Assembly (NCBI RefSeq): GCF_003287455.1
Contig: NZ_PRLC01000010.1
Coordinates: forward strand, 1-64,000
Reading direction: 5' to 3'
From: Faecalibacterium hattorii
GTDB taxonomy: Bacteria; Bacillota; Clostridia; Oscillospirales; Ruminococcaceae
DNA: 64,000 nucleotides
Part shown: positions 16,371 to 24,502 of the stretch, piece by piece
Layout of the letters: each line of letters starts with the position of its first letter
How positions within the stretch are numbered: position 1 is the first letter of the stretch
Notes under the pieces: model-generated
What the model saw: only the letters and a program-made list of their open reading frames with translations
Told to the model about the DNA's origin: nothing
The model's database searches: none
Made by a program: the position numbers and the translations under genes

Positions 16371-17093
16371 ATGGCAAACGCAGATTTTTCTCAGAATCGG
16401 AATCAGACCCCCGGCGGCTTTGACGCGGGCAGCTACCGCGAAGCAAAGGCGGCGCAGACCGCTTCGCCCCGCCTGACCCCCGCCCAGCAGAAGCTGGCCG
16501 GGCTGGAACAGGCGCTCCCGGCGGCGCTGCAAAGCCAAGCAGCGGCCATTGCGCTCTGCGTGGTGATCCTGCTGGCGGCGTTCTTCGGCTTCGGCGGGGC
16601 AAAGCTCAAGGCCAAGGCCAGCGAAGCCGCCCAGTGGTACACTGCAGGGGTCTCGGCGGACGGCGGCTACAGCCTGAACGATGAGCTGACCACCCGCGCC
16701 AACACGGCGGCGAACATCATCACCACCGGCAGCAACACGCTGGGGGCGGACAACGCCGAGGTGCTGGCCGCGCAGGATGCGCTGACGGTGTTCCAGAACG
16801 ATCTCGATGGCGTCAATGCCGGGAAGACCCGGCTCCATGCCCTTTACGAAGACAATGCCGCGCTGGGGGCCGCCATCGACCAGCTCTATGCAAAATTGCA
16901 GGAACAGGCCGCCGACCCCATGAAGATGGGGGCGGTGCAGGGCCAGTACGGCCAGTTCAACAGCGCGGCCACCATCATCGGCAACCTGACCTATAACGAA
17001 CAGGTCAGCGAATATCAGAAGGACACCGGCGGCTTCCCGGCCAGCGTGCTGAAGAGCTTGTTCGGCGTCAAGGAGGTGGAACCCTTCGCATGA
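16371..17093 (+). CDS. LemA-like membrane protein
   Basis: 240 residues. A cytoplasmic Gln/Ala-rich leader, one hydrophobic span at about 55-75 (AAIALCVVILLAAFFGFGG), then a helical outer domain with ARANTAANIITTG-like heptads and YNEQVSEYQKDTGGFPASVLKSLFG near the end, the usual LemA closing motif (YN..v..yn...FPa...a..fgf). Tightly placed between telA and the TPM-domain gene, with which LemA proteins are often paired. Confidence 0.8.
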   Translation: MANADFSQNRNQTPGGFDAGSYREAKAAQTASPRLTPAQQKLAGLEQALPAALQSQAAAIALCVVILLAAFFGFGGAKLKAKASEAAQWYTAGVSADGGYSLNDELTTRANTAANIITTGSNTLGADNAEVLAAQDALTVFQNDLDGVNAGKTRLHALYEDNAALGAAIDQLYAKLQEQAADPMKMGAVQGQYGQFNSAATIIGNLTYNEQVSEYQKDTGGFPASVLKSLFGVKEVEPFA

Positions 17094-18061
17094 AACGAAT
17101 GAAACGATTTGCTTCCCGGTTTTGCGCCCTGCTGCTGGTGCTGACCGTCAGCGCCGCAGCGCTGGCCCCCGCCGCTTCGGCGGCGAAAGCCCAGCTCCCC
17201 GACCTGCCCAGCGACCAGTGCGTTGTGGACGATGCGGGCATTCTGAGCAGCACCACCACCACGACCATCCAGAACCTGAACACCCAGCTCACCGAGCAGT
17301 GCGATGGTGCACAGATCGGCGTATTGACGGTGGATTATACCGGAAGTTTATCCACGGAAGATTACGCCACCGAAGCCTTCAACACATGGGGCCTCGGCAG
17401 TTCCAGCAAAAACAACGGTGTGCTGATCCTTCTGGTCATGCAGTCCCAGCAGTACGATGACGGCGACTACTATGTGACGCTGGGCACCGGCTTCCGAAAC
17501 ACGACGCTGGAAAAACAGGCCAGCGCCTTGGCGCAGACCATGGAGGACAGCTTTGCGGCGCAGGATTATGACGCCGCTGTGACCACCTGTGCACAGAACG
17601 TGGCGAACACCATCGCCGATGTCTACGGTGTGACCCTCAGCAGCAACACCGGCACGGTCTCCGGCAGCACCGGCCTCCATTCCAACGACGGTTACCACGA
17701 AGCCCCTGCGGCGCGGCCCTCTTCCGGGGTCACGATCATCGCCTATCTTATCGTCATTGCGGCGGTGATCTATATTTTCACCCCCTTTGGCCGCCGCCGG
17801 TCCGGTTCGGGCTTTGGCGGACTGTTCGGCTTCGGGCTGGGGTATGGGCTTGGCAGCAGACGCCGCCGTGGCCCCTACGATGACTGGGGCCCCCGCGGAC
17901 CCCGCCCGCCCCGCGGCGGGCCTCGGCCTCCCCGTGGAGGCGGCTTCGGCGGCATGGGCGGCGGCAGCTCCTTTGGCGGGGGCGGCGGTCGTTCCGGCGG
18001 CGGTTCCTTCCATGCGGGCGGTGGACGCAGCATGGGCGGCGGCGGTGGACGCGGGCGCTAA
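17090..18061 (+). CDS. TPM-domain (YgcG-like) membrane protein with Gly-rich tail
   Basis: 323 residues. Signal peptide at 1-31, then a TPM/PsbP-like domain from VVDDAGILSSTTTTTIQ to DYDAAVTTCAQNVANTI, one membrane span at about 215-232, and a Gly/Arg/Pro-rich tail ending in GGGGSF-like repeats, the usual build of YgcG-type proteins. Its ATGA overlaps the lemA stop, so translation is coupled. M1 and M4 are both possible starts. The repetitive Gly-rich codons give a locally very high GC content. Confidence 0.85.
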   Translation: MKRMKRFASRFCALLLVLTVSAAALAPAASAAKAQLPDLPSDQCVVDDAGILSSTTTTTIQNLNTQLTEQCDGAQIGVLTVDYTGSLSTEDYATEAFNTWGLGSSSKNNGVLILLVMQSQQYDDGDYYVTLGTGFRNTTLEKQASALAQTMEDSFAAQDYDAAVTTCAQNVANTIADVYGVTLSSNTGTVSGSTGLHSNDGYHEAPAARPSSGVTIIAYLIVIAAVIYIFTPFGRRRSGSGFGGLFGFGLGYGLGSRRRRGPYDDWGPRGPRPPRGGPRPPRGGGFGGMGGGSSFGGGGGRSGGGSFHAGGGRSMGGGGGRGR

Positions 18062-18078
18062 AACCACATTATTAGGTC

Positions 18079-18118
18079 AAAAAAATTGGCTGTGCAGTTT
18101 TGCACAGCCAATTTTTTT
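18079..18118. terminator. Bidirectional terminator between convergent genes
   Basis: A perfect 18-bp stem 18079-18096/18101-18118 with a GTTT loop and A/T ends, serving both the TPM gene and upp. Confidence 0.93.
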
Positions 18119-18128
18119 GGATCTCTTT

Positions 18129-18755
18129 TTACTTGGTGCCGTAGATACGGTCGCCCGCGTCGCCCAGACCGGGGACGATGTAGCCGTTCTCGTTCAGGTG
18201 GTCGTCCTTGGCGCCCAGATAGATGTCCACATCGGGGTGTGCCTTGTGCAGGGCCTCAATGCCTTCCGGAGCACCGATCAGGCCGATGAACTTGATCCGC
18301 TTTGCGCCGTGCTTCTTGATCTGAGAAATGGCGTCGATGGCGCTGCCGCCGGTGGCCAGCATGGGGTCCAGCACCAGAACGTCACGCTCTGCGATATCCT
18401 GCGGCAGCTTGCAGAAGTACTCCACGGGCTGCAGGGTCTCCTCGTCGCGGTACAGGCCGATGAAGCCGACCTTTGCGGCGGGCAGCAGGGTCAGCATACC
18501 GTCCAGCATACCCATGCCGGCGCGCAGGATGGGAACCAGAGCCAGTTTGCGGCCCGCAAGGACCTTGGTCTTTGCCATGGTGATCGGGGTCTCGATCTCC
18601 ACCTCTTCCAGAGGCAGGTCACGGGTGGCCTCGTAGCACAGCAGGGTCGCGATCTCGCCAACGAGGTCACGGAACTCCTTGGTGCCGGTCTGCTTGTTGC
18701 GCAGCAGACTGATCTTGTGCTGCAGCAGGGGATGCTCAACGATCATGGGGGTCAT
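18129..18755 (-). CDS. upp: Uracil phosphoribosyltransferase
   Basis: Pyrimidine salvage: uracil plus PRPP to UMP. 208 residues. [12 protein letters not shown] and [16 protein letters not shown] (PRPP-binding loop) and [18 protein letters not shown] at the C-terminus are diagnostic. The start at 18755 ([14 protein letters not shown]) follows AAAGGAGCG; an ATG 60 bp further upstream would add residues coded by repeat DNA and is rejected. Confidence 0.95.
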   Translation of the reverse strand: MTPMIVEHPLLQHKISLLRNKQTGTKEFRDLVGEIATLLCYEATRDLPLEEVEIETPITMAKTKVLAGRKLALVPILRAGMGMLDGMLTLLPAAKVGFIGLYRDEETLQPVEYFCKLPQDIAERDVLVLDPMLATGGSAIDAISQIKKHGAKRIKFIGLIGAPEGIEALHKAHPDVDIYLGAKDDHLNENGYIVPGLGDAGDRIYGTK

Positions 18756-18785
18756 AACAACACGCTCCTTTAAAATAGTTGAATA

Positions 18786-18918
18786 AACCTCTCCGTCATT
18801 GCTTCGCAATGCCACCTCCCCTGATAGGGGAGGCTTTGGCAGCCGGGTGAAGCCTCATCTTTATGCCAAGGGCTCCCCTGCTAGGGGAGCTGTCGAGCGC
18901 AAGCGAGACTGAGAGGTT
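18786..18918. repeat. Palindromic intergenic repeat, full copy
   Basis: Terminal inverted repeats AACCTCTC (18786-18793) and GAGAGGTT (18911-18918) bound two inner palindromes built on CTCCCC...GGGGAG. Reverse-complemented, it follows the same order of blocks as the copies at 6092 and 29542. Located between rpiB and upp. Confidence 0.8.
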
Positions 18919-18927
18919 GAAATCCTT

Positions 18928-19374
18928 TTATCGGTTCTCAATGGCCATCAGCTTTGCGATGCGCTTTTCGTGGCGGCCGCCCTCGAAGGGGGTGTTCAGG
19001 AACAGATCGACCAACTGGCACGCAAGGCCGGGGCCGACCACGCGGCCGCCCATGCACAGGGCGTTGGCGTCGTTGTGGCGGCGGGTGTACTCGCAGCTGA
19101 AGCTGTCGGAGCAGCAGCAGGCACGGATGCCCTTGACCTTGTTGGCGGCCATGCTGATGCCGACGCCGGTGCCGCAGAACAGCAGTGCTTTGTCGCACTG
19201 GCCGCTCACAACGGCGTCACAGGCGGGCAGGGCCATATCGGGGTAGTCTACGCTGGCGGTGCTGTGGGTGCCAAAATCGATGTACTCCAGCCCCAGTTCG
19301 TCCAGATGGGCCTTAACGGCTTCCTTCAGTTCAAATCCGCCATGGTCGGCGGCCAGTGCAATGGGTTTCGCCAT
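18928..19374 (-). CDS. rpiB: Ribose-5-phosphate isomerase B
   Basis: Interconverts ribulose 5-phosphate and ribose 5-phosphate. 148 residues. ADHGGFELKEAVKAHL (start), CGTGVGISMAANKVKGIRA (catalytic Cys) and HNDANALCMGGRVVG are the LacAB/RpiB motifs. It lies 6 bp after tsaB on the minus strand, inside the tsaE-tsaB-rpiB operon. Confidence 0.94.
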   Translation of the reverse strand: MAKPIALAADHGGFELKEAVKAHLDELGLEYIDFGTHSTASVDYPDMALPACDAVVSGQCDKALLFCGTGVGISMAANKVKGIRACCCSDSFSCEYTRRHNDANALCMGGRVVGPGLACQLVDLFLNTPFEGGRHEKRIAKLMAIENR

Positions 19375-19380
19375 GATGTT

Positions 19381-20112
19381 TTATTCCTTTCCGTTCTCGG
19401 TTTGGTGGTTCTGGGCGGCAGCCTCGGCGGCAAGGCGCTCGGCGCGTTCCCGCTCGGCTTGGCTCAGCCGATGATAATCCGGCAGCAGTGCTTCGGGCAG
19501 GACCGCTTCGCCCCGCTCGGCCATCTGTTTGGCTACAAGGGCCACCGCAGCGGCGCGTCCACCCCGCAGGGCGGGCGGCACGCAGAGCACCCCCGGCACA
19601 TTGCTGTATTTATTATAGCACAGAGCAGCCCCATCACCAACAAAAAACAGGGGCTTTTTGCAATTTTCTACAAATTCACTCAGGTCGGCTACGGCGCGGG
19701 CGTCGTCGTCCATCAGCCGCTGGTGGGTGGAAAGGTCGAAAGCGGCGCTGTACACCTGCGCACGGCGGGCGTCCAGTGCGCAGAGCACGGTGCCCTCGCC
19801 GGTGTGGGCGGCACCCAGCGCTTCCAGCGTCGAGACCGGGGCGCAGAGGGTTTCCCGCGGGAAGGCAAGGCCCTTGACCGCTGCCAGCCCGATGCGCAGC
19901 CCGGTAAAGCTGCCGGGGCCCGCGTTGACGCCGAACAGGTCGATGTCCTTGCAGCCCATCCCGCAGAGCTTCAGGCAGCCGTCGATGAGCGGCATCAGCG
20001 TCTCGCTGTGGGTCATGCCCGCGTCGAGATAGCACTCGTACAGCAGCCGGTCGTCCTGCATCAGGGCCACGCCGACGGTCTTGCCGGCGGTATCTACGGC
20101 TAAAATGTTCAT
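19381..20112 (-). CDS. tsaB: tRNA t6A biosynthesis protein TsaB
   Basis: Partner of TsaD and TsaE in making the N6-threonylcarbamoyl modification of A37 in tRNAs. 243 residues of ASKHA fold: MNILAVDTAGKTVGVAL, GVNAGPGSFTGLRIGLAAVKGLA and LCALDARRAQVYSAAF are family motifs. The start at 20112 overlaps the tsaE stop (ATGA). The final 40 residues are Ala/Glu/Arg-rich. tsaD is not in the window. Confidence 0.92.
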   Translation of the reverse strand: MNILAVDTAGKTVGVALMQDDRLLYECYLDAGMTHSETLMPLIDGCLKLCGMGCKDIDLFGVNAGPGSFTGLRIGLAAVKGLAFPRETLCAPVSTLEALGAAHTGEGTVLCALDARRAQVYSAAFDLSTHQRLMDDDARAVADLSEFVENCKKPLFFVGDGAALCYNKYSNVPGVLCVPPALRGGRAAAVALVAKQMAERGEAVLPEALLPDYHRLSQAERERAERLAAEAAAQNHQTENGKE

Positions 20113-20534
20113 AGTTCGACCCCCTCGATGGTGATGCGGCGGGTGGTATCGTCCAGCCGCTCGATGTTGACATGGATCGGGTCTTCCGGGGCCAGCAGGT
20201 CGGCGAAGTTCTCGCTCCACTCGGCTGCTACGATGGCCCCCTGATCCAGATAATCGTAGAACCCCGCCGCGCACAGATCGTTCTCGGTGGAGATGCGGTA
20301 GAGGTCGAAGTGGGCCAGCGGGCGGGGGCCGCGGTAATAGTTCACGATGGCGAAAGTGGGGCTGCTGACCGGGTCGGTGCAGCCAAGCCCTTCGGCAAGG
20401 CCCTCACAGAATGCGGTTTTGCCTGCGCCGAGGCCGCCGGTAAACGCGATGAGCGCCCCGTCCGGCAGGGCGGCGGCCATCCGCCTGCCCAGCGCGACGG
20501 TCTCCTCCCGCGAAGTCGTAATAAATTGAGCCAT
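20109..20534 (-). CDS. tsaE: tRNA t6A biosynthesis ATPase TsaE
   Basis: 141-residue P-loop ATPase that drives turnover of the TsaBD complex. The Walker A motif is FTGGLGAGKTAF; SSPTFAIVNYY and LAHFDLYRI follow, and EWSENF is the usual later motif. The start at 20534 is preceded by AGGAGTG; a longer frame would begin in repeat DNA. First gene of the operon. Confidence 0.93.
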   Translation of the reverse strand: MAQFITTSREETVALGRRMAAALPDGALIAFTGGLGAGKTAFCEGLAEGLGCTDPVSSPTFAIVNYYRGPRPLAHFDLYRISTENDLCAAGFYDYLDQGAIVAAEWSENFADLLAPEDPIHVNIERLDDTTRRITIEGVEL

Positions 20535-20572
20535 AAAATGCACTCCTATCTGGAGACTCGATCTGCCCTCTT

Positions 20573-20626
20573 TGCCAAGGGCTCCCCTACTAGGGGAGCG
20601 GGCGAGCGGAGCGAGACTGAGAGGTT
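20573..20626. repeat. Half copy of the palindromic repeat
   Basis: TGCCAAGGGCTCCCCTACTA to GAGAGGTT matches the right half of the 18786 copy almost base for base; the left half is absent. Lies in the tsaE 5' leader. Confidence 0.75.
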
Positions 20627-20659
20627 GAAAAAAGAGGATGACAGATCTCTGCCATCCTC
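20626..20659 (-). terminator. Hairpin with T run between the clan CD gene and tsaE
   Basis: AGAGGATG and its partner CATCCTCT form a near-perfect stem (20632-20659), followed on the minus strand by TTTTTT. It probably terminates the gene ending at 20693, but it lies just downstream of the tsaE -10. Confidence 0.75.
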
Positions 20660-20660
20660 T

Positions 20661-20689
20661 AGTATAATATAAATCCCGCAAAAGTGCAA
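20661..20689 (-). promoter_or_regulatory. tsaE-tsaB-rpiB promoter
   Basis: On the minus strand TTGCAC (20684-20689) and TATACT (20661-20666), 17 bp apart. Transcription would start at the base of the hairpin at 20632-20659. Confidence 0.7.
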
Positions 20690-20692
20690 CGC

Positions 20693-21892
20693 TTACGCGG
20701 CCTTCTGCTGCTCGGAGAAGGCCGAAGCGGATTCGTGGACCGTCAGTTGGGCGCTGGCGTCACCCAGCAGCATGGTGTAGGCTGCGGCGGCGTGGGGGCG
20801 CTGACCGCCCTGCGAGGTGTACCAGACAAGGTCGTTTTCGCCGTAGGTGTCTTTGGCGTGTGCTACGGCCTGTTCAATGGGTTGGCCGAGGATGAGATGG
20901 TTGACCGTATCCCAGAGCATACTGCGGGAGTAGACGGTGTAAACGTTGTTTACATAGCCCACCACGGCCCGTGCGCCGCCCGCCAGCAGGGCATTGGCCA
21001 TCGAGGGATCAACGGCGTCATCTACGCCGAGGAACTCACAGGTCTCGGAGTAGACGATGGTGTTTTCCAATTGGCCGAAGCGGTAAGTGCTCTTGAAAAA
21101 CGACGGTGTCACGCAGTACCGCCCGTTGATTTTGATGATCCGGTGGGTTAGCAGGTCGATGCCGTAGTACAGATCTTTCGAGAAGGAGGATTCCTCCGTC
21201 AGCAGGATGATGGGGGCCGTGCGCAACTGCTTGAACAGCCAGCCGGTCATGTAGGGGTAATACGCACCGTGGGCGCTCAGGATGCACAGGTCATACCGGT
21301 CCATCCGGCGCAGGTCGGAGACGGTCACAGTGGTGTCGATGCGGGTGTTCAGGCCCATCGCCGTCCAGAACCCCTTCATGTAAGAGTAGTACGGGTAACG
21401 GGAGCTGTTCACCGTGTTGTCAAAGGCATAATAGATCATGGCGCTGCCAAGGTCGCCCCGCGGCGCGTTGGACATCTCCTGTAAATCAATGGACGGCAGC
21501 AGGGAAAGATTCATGGCGGTGTTTTCCTCGTCGAGGTCGTCCACCAGAATGCCGCCCTGCACCCCGCAGGAGTAGGTAAAGCTCACCATCCCGTTTTCCT
21601 CGTCCACGAGGATGGAGCGCGCCGAAACAAGCCCCTTCGCCGCCAACTGCTCCAACTGCTCCTGCGCGGCGTCCAGACGCTCGGTGCGGGACATGGCGGT
21701 GAAGCCGTCGCTGTCGGTCAAGGCGGCAACGGCATCGTCGGTCTGCTGCATCCGGGCAGCGTCCTCGCTCGTCAGGGCGGCGGCAGAAAGGCCGTCGGCC
21801 TGTGCGGCCAGCGCGGCGGTGGGGAAGAGGGTGAGTATCAGAAAACAGACAGCGCAGAGCGCTGAGAGAAAACGATGATATGGTACTTTCAT
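20693..21892 (-). CDS. Secreted clan CD (caspase/gingipain-like) cysteine peptidase candidate
   Basis: 399 residues. Signal peptide with hydrophobic core at about 8-28 and AxA cleavage near 29. A helical Ala/Glu region (35-90) precedes an alpha/beta domain. LCILSAHGAYYP contains a His-Gly pair (His208) after a hydrophobic strand, and NTIVYSETCEFLG has Cys285 after the next such strand; ALLAGGARAVVGYVNNV and GQPIEQAVAHAKDTYG follow, which is the C25/CHAT order of elements. The catalytic dyad would be His208/Cys285. I infer peptidase activity; substrate unknown. GGAGGG precedes the ATG. Confidence 0.6.
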   Translation of the reverse strand: MKVPYHRFLSALCAVCFLILTLFPTAALAAQADGLSAAALTSEDAARMQQTDDAVAALTDSDGFTAMSRTERLDAAQEQLEQLAAKGLVSARSILVDEENGMVSFTYSCGVQGGILVDDLDEENTAMNLSLLPSIDLQEMSNAPRGDLGSAMIYYAFDNTVNSSRYPYYSYMKGFWTAMGLNTRIDTTVTVSDLRRMDRYDLCILSAHGAYYPYMTGWLFKQLRTAPIILLTEESSFSKDLYYGIDLLTHRIIKINGRYCVTPSFFKSTYRFGQLENTIVYSETCEFLGVDDAVDPSMANALLAGGARAVVGYVNNVYTVYSRSMLWDTVNHLILGQPIEQAVAHAKDTYGENDLVWYTSQGGQRPHAAAAYTMLLGDASAQLTVHESASAFSEQQKAA

Positions 21893-21942
21893 AAGATAAA
21901 AGCCCTCCGAAAAACATACCGGATGGTAGGTCTTCTAAGCCC

Positions 21943-21971
21943 ATTTTAGAAGGTCGGGCTCACTTTGTCAA
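21943..21971 (-). promoter_or_regulatory. Promoter of the clan CD protein gene
   Basis: TTGACA (21966-21971, minus strand) and TAAAAT (21943-21948) with 17-bp spacing. The leader contains a TTCTAA...TTAGAA hairpin overlapping the -10. Confidence 0.75.
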
Positions 21972-22039
21972 GGCCGCGGGGCAGGATTTTGCAAAGCTGT
22001 CACAGCCGCACGAAAAATCTGTGAAAAATGGCCTCCGTC

Positions 22040-22068
22040 TTGCGCAGAATCACGCATTGCTGTATAAT
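22040..22068 (+). promoter_or_regulatory. Promoter of the FtsW/RodA gene
   Basis: TTGCGC and TATAAT spaced 17 bp. Confidence 0.75.
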
Positions 22069-22134
22069 ACCCTAAAATGGGGTAGCAGCGGGTGCCCGCA
22101 GCTGCCCGGCCAAGCAGGAAAGGAAGGTGCTTTC

Positions 22135-23352
22135 TTGGAGAGCATTCGGCAATATTTCAGGCGGACGGATAAAATTTATCTTCTGCTGTGTATTTTCAGC
22201 AGCGTGATGGCCTGTGTGGCGCTGTCCTCGTGGGCGGCGAAGCAGGGGAACGGCTTTGCCGTGGACGAGATCACCGGCCAGATCGCCGGCATCGGCGATT
22301 ACCGCCGGGCGCTGGTGCAGGGCGTTTCGGCCCTGATCGGCATCGCGGTGGCGCTGCTGCTGTCCAACATCGATTACCGCAGTCTGGTCAAGGTCTGGCC
22401 GGTGCATGTGGCCCTGACGTGGGGCCTTGTGCTGCCGACGCTGTTCATCCGCAACGTGACCATCGGCCCGCTGACCATCGGCTACAACGCGGGCGATACC
22501 GATAACTACTCGTGGTATAAGCTGGGCGGCTTTACCTTACAGCCCACGGAGCTGGCCAAGATCAGCTTCATCCTGACCTTCGCGATGCACCTGAACAATG
22601 TGCGGGGCCGCATCAACGAGCCAAAGGAGCTGGGCAAGCTGCTGCTCCATCTGGCGGCCCCCATCCTCATCATCCATGTGCAGGGTGATGACGGCACGGC
22701 CATCATCTACGCCATCATCGGCTGCAGCATGATGTTTGCGGCGGGGCTGAGCTGGAAGTATATCATCGGGGCGCTGGCGGCGGCAGGGGCGGCTGTGGCT
22801 GCGGCCTTCGCCTTTTTCAGCGATAAGATCGGCAAGGGCTACCAATGGTACCGCATCCTCGCCGTGGTGGACCCCGAAAACAAGACCGGCTGGGCTCCCA
22901 GCGAGGCCGTCTGGAAGAACATCATCTACCAGCAGCAGCGCGGCGAGATCGCGCTGGGCAGCGGCGGCATCTTTGGCAACGGGGTGTTCGGCGGCAGCTA
23001 CTACAGCGTGCCCAACGCCCACAACGACTTCATCTTCAGCTGGATCGGCAACGCGGCGGGCTTTGTGGGCTGCTGCGTGGTGCTGGGGGTGCTGTTCGCC
23101 ATCGTCGTCAGGACGTTCCTGACCGGGGCGCGGAGCGAGGACCTGCTGGGCACCTTCATCTGCGCGGGCATCGGCGGTGCGCTGATGGCCCAGATCGCGG
23201 TCAATGTGGGCATGAACCTGCGCGTCCTGCCCGTTATCGGCGTCACGCTGCCCTTCTATTCGGCGGGCGGCAGCTCGGTGATGATGCTGTACATCTGCGT
23301 CGGGCTGGTGCTGTCCGTCTATATCCACAACACGAAAAAATTGTTCGGTTAA
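22135..23352 (+). CDS. FtsW/RodA/SpoVE-family peptidoglycan polymerase
   Basis: SEDS-family glycosyltransferase or lipid II polymerase of the membrane. 405 residues with about ten hydrophobic helices. FTLQPTELAKISFIL (about 138-152), the internal GNGVFGGSYYSVPNAHNDFIFSWI, and VLPVIGVTLPFYSAGGSSV near the end are SEDS motifs. A TTG start at 22135 is chosen because AGGAAGG lies 7 bp upstream and the resulting N-terminus (MESIRQYFRRTDK) is family-like; the ATG at 22021 is upstream of the promoter -10. RodA-like by sequence, but not assignable to elongation or division. YitT follows 19 bp later. Confidence 0.88.
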   Translation: MESIRQYFRRTDKIYLLLCIFSSVMACVALSSWAAKQGNGFAVDEITGQIAGIGDYRRALVQGVSALIGIAVALLLSNIDYRSLVKVWPVHVALTWGLVLPTLFIRNVTIGPLTIGYNAGDTDNYSWYKLGGFTLQPTELAKISFILTFAMHLNNVRGRINEPKELGKLLLHLAAPILIIHVQGDDGTAIIYAIIGCSMMFAAGLSWKYIIGALAAAGAAVAAAFAFFSDKIGKGYQWYRILAVVDPENKTGWAPSEAVWKNIIYQQQRGEIALGSGGIFGNGVFGGSYYSVPNAHNDFIFSWIGNAAGFVGCCVVLGVLFAIVVRTFLTGARSEDLLGTFICAGIGGALMAQIAVNVGMNLRVLPVIGVTLPFYSAGGSSVMMLYICVGLVLSVYIHNTKKLFG

Positions 23353-23371
23353 AAAGAGGAAAAGAGAGTTT

Positions 23372-24253
23372 ATGGAAACAACTGCGGAAATGACCCAGCG
23401 GGAAAAGGTGATGAAGTACGCGCGGCAGTACGTGCTCATCACCCTGAGCATCTCCATCATGTCGGTGGGCGTGTACTTCTTCAAATTCCCCAACAACTTC
23501 GTCTTCGGCGGCGTCACCGGTACGGCGGCGCTGGTGGCAAAGCTTACCCCCATGTCGGCGTCGGCCTTCTCCTCGGCGGCGAACATCGTGCTGCTGGTGG
23601 TGGGCTTCATCTTCTTGGGCAGGGAGTTCGCCATGACCACGGGCTACGCCTCCCTCGTCATGTCGGCGGAGCTGATGGTTTTGGAAAAGATCTGCCCCCT
23701 GAGCGGCCCCCTCTCCGACCAGCCCATGCTGGACCTGATCTTCGCCATCGCCCTGCCCGCCATTGCCTCGGCCCTGCTGTTCAATGTGGGCGCTTCCTCC
23801 GGCGGCACTGACGTCATCGCCCTCATCGTGGAAAAATACACCCACATCCACAGCATCGCGGCGGCCCTCTTCCTGACCGACCTGTTCATGGTCGTGGCGG
23901 CGTGCTTCGTCTTCGACCTGTACACCGCTCTCTACTCCTTCGTAGGTCTGACCGTTAAATCGCTGGTCATCGACGCCGTGCTGGAAAAGATCAAGATGTG
24001 CAAGGCCATCCTCATCGTCTGCGATGAAAAGGACCCCATCTGCGATTTCGTCATGCGCAAGCTGGTGCGCGGCGCGACCTACACACCCTGCTTCGGTGCC
24101 TACACCAATAAGCCCCACTACATCATCTACACCACCCTGACCCGCCATGAGGCCGACCTGCTCCAAGATTTCATCCACAAGGAGCACCTGAACGCCTTCA
24201 TGTCCATGCTGAGCACCACCGAGGTCTTCGGCAAGGGATTCAACCACGCATAA
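23372..24253 (+). CDS. YitT-family membrane protein (DUF161 + DUF2179)
   Basis: 293 residues. Five or six hydrophobic helices in the first 200 residues, with FPNNFVFGGVTGTAALVAK and NVGASSGGTDVIALIVEKYTH typical of the YitT family, then a soluble C-terminal DUF2179 domain ending YIIYTTLTRHEADLLQDFI. Function is unknown in the family. Co-oriented with the SEDS gene and followed by a strong terminator. Confidence 0.85.
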   Translation: METTAEMTQREKVMKYARQYVLITLSISIMSVGVYFFKFPNNFVFGGVTGTAALVAKLTPMSASAFSSAANIVLLVVGFIFLGREFAMTTGYASLVMSAELMVLEKICPLSGPLSDQPMLDLIFAIALPAIASALLFNVGASSGGTDVIALIVEKYTHIHSIAAALFLTDLFMVVAACFVFDLYTALYSFVGLTVKSLVIDAVLEKIKMCKAILIVCDEKDPICDFVMRKLVRGATYTPCFGAYTNKPHYIIYTTLTRHEADLLQDFIHKEHLNAFMSMLSTTEVFGKGFNHA

Positions 24254-24269
24254 ACCAAACCCAACTGCG

Positions 24270-24316
24270 AACGCCCGCCGGGAAGCTGCTTGTCAGCCTT
24301 CCCGGCGGGCGTTTTT
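24270..24316 (+). terminator. Terminator after yitT
   Basis: A long stem of about 19 bp (ACGCCCGCCGGGAA with TTCCCGGCGGGCGT, plus CTG/CAG) followed by TTTTT. Confidence 0.92.
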
Positions 24317-24336
24317 CATAAAGAAAACCACAAGCT

Positions 24337-24447
24337 ATGCTTGTGGAAGAAAAGAGCCTGTGTATCCACCACATTGAGGAGGAAACGGGTCTGCGGGTCG
24401 TCGGGGCGATGTACCACATCGAAGATGGCAGCGTAGAGTTTTTGTAA
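24337..24447 (+). pseudogene. Possible C-terminal remnant of a beta-carbonic anhydrase
   Basis: A 36-codon frame that ends LRVVGAMYHIEDGSVEFL, which resembles the closing strand of prokaryotic beta-carbonic anhydrases (VVGAMYDxxTGxVxFL). There is no ribosome site and no zinc-binding Cys/His motif, so it is a leftover rather than a working gene. Recognition rests on about 18 residues. Confidence 0.4.
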
Positions 24448-24463
24448 AAAAAGAATCAACTGG

Positions 24464-24502
24464 AAAAGCTGAACGTTCGGTCAAAGAGCGTTCAGCTTTT
24501 TT
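24464..24502. terminator. Terminator, probably bidirectional
   Basis: AAAAGCTGAACG (24464-24475) pairs with CGTTCAGCTTTT (24489-24500), then T's. It ends the XRE regulator gene on the minus strand. Confidence 0.8.

Noticed and set aside
18756-18815. A longer upp N-terminus
   Set aside because: The extra residues are coded by the palindromic repeat, and the ribosome site fits the downstream ATG.
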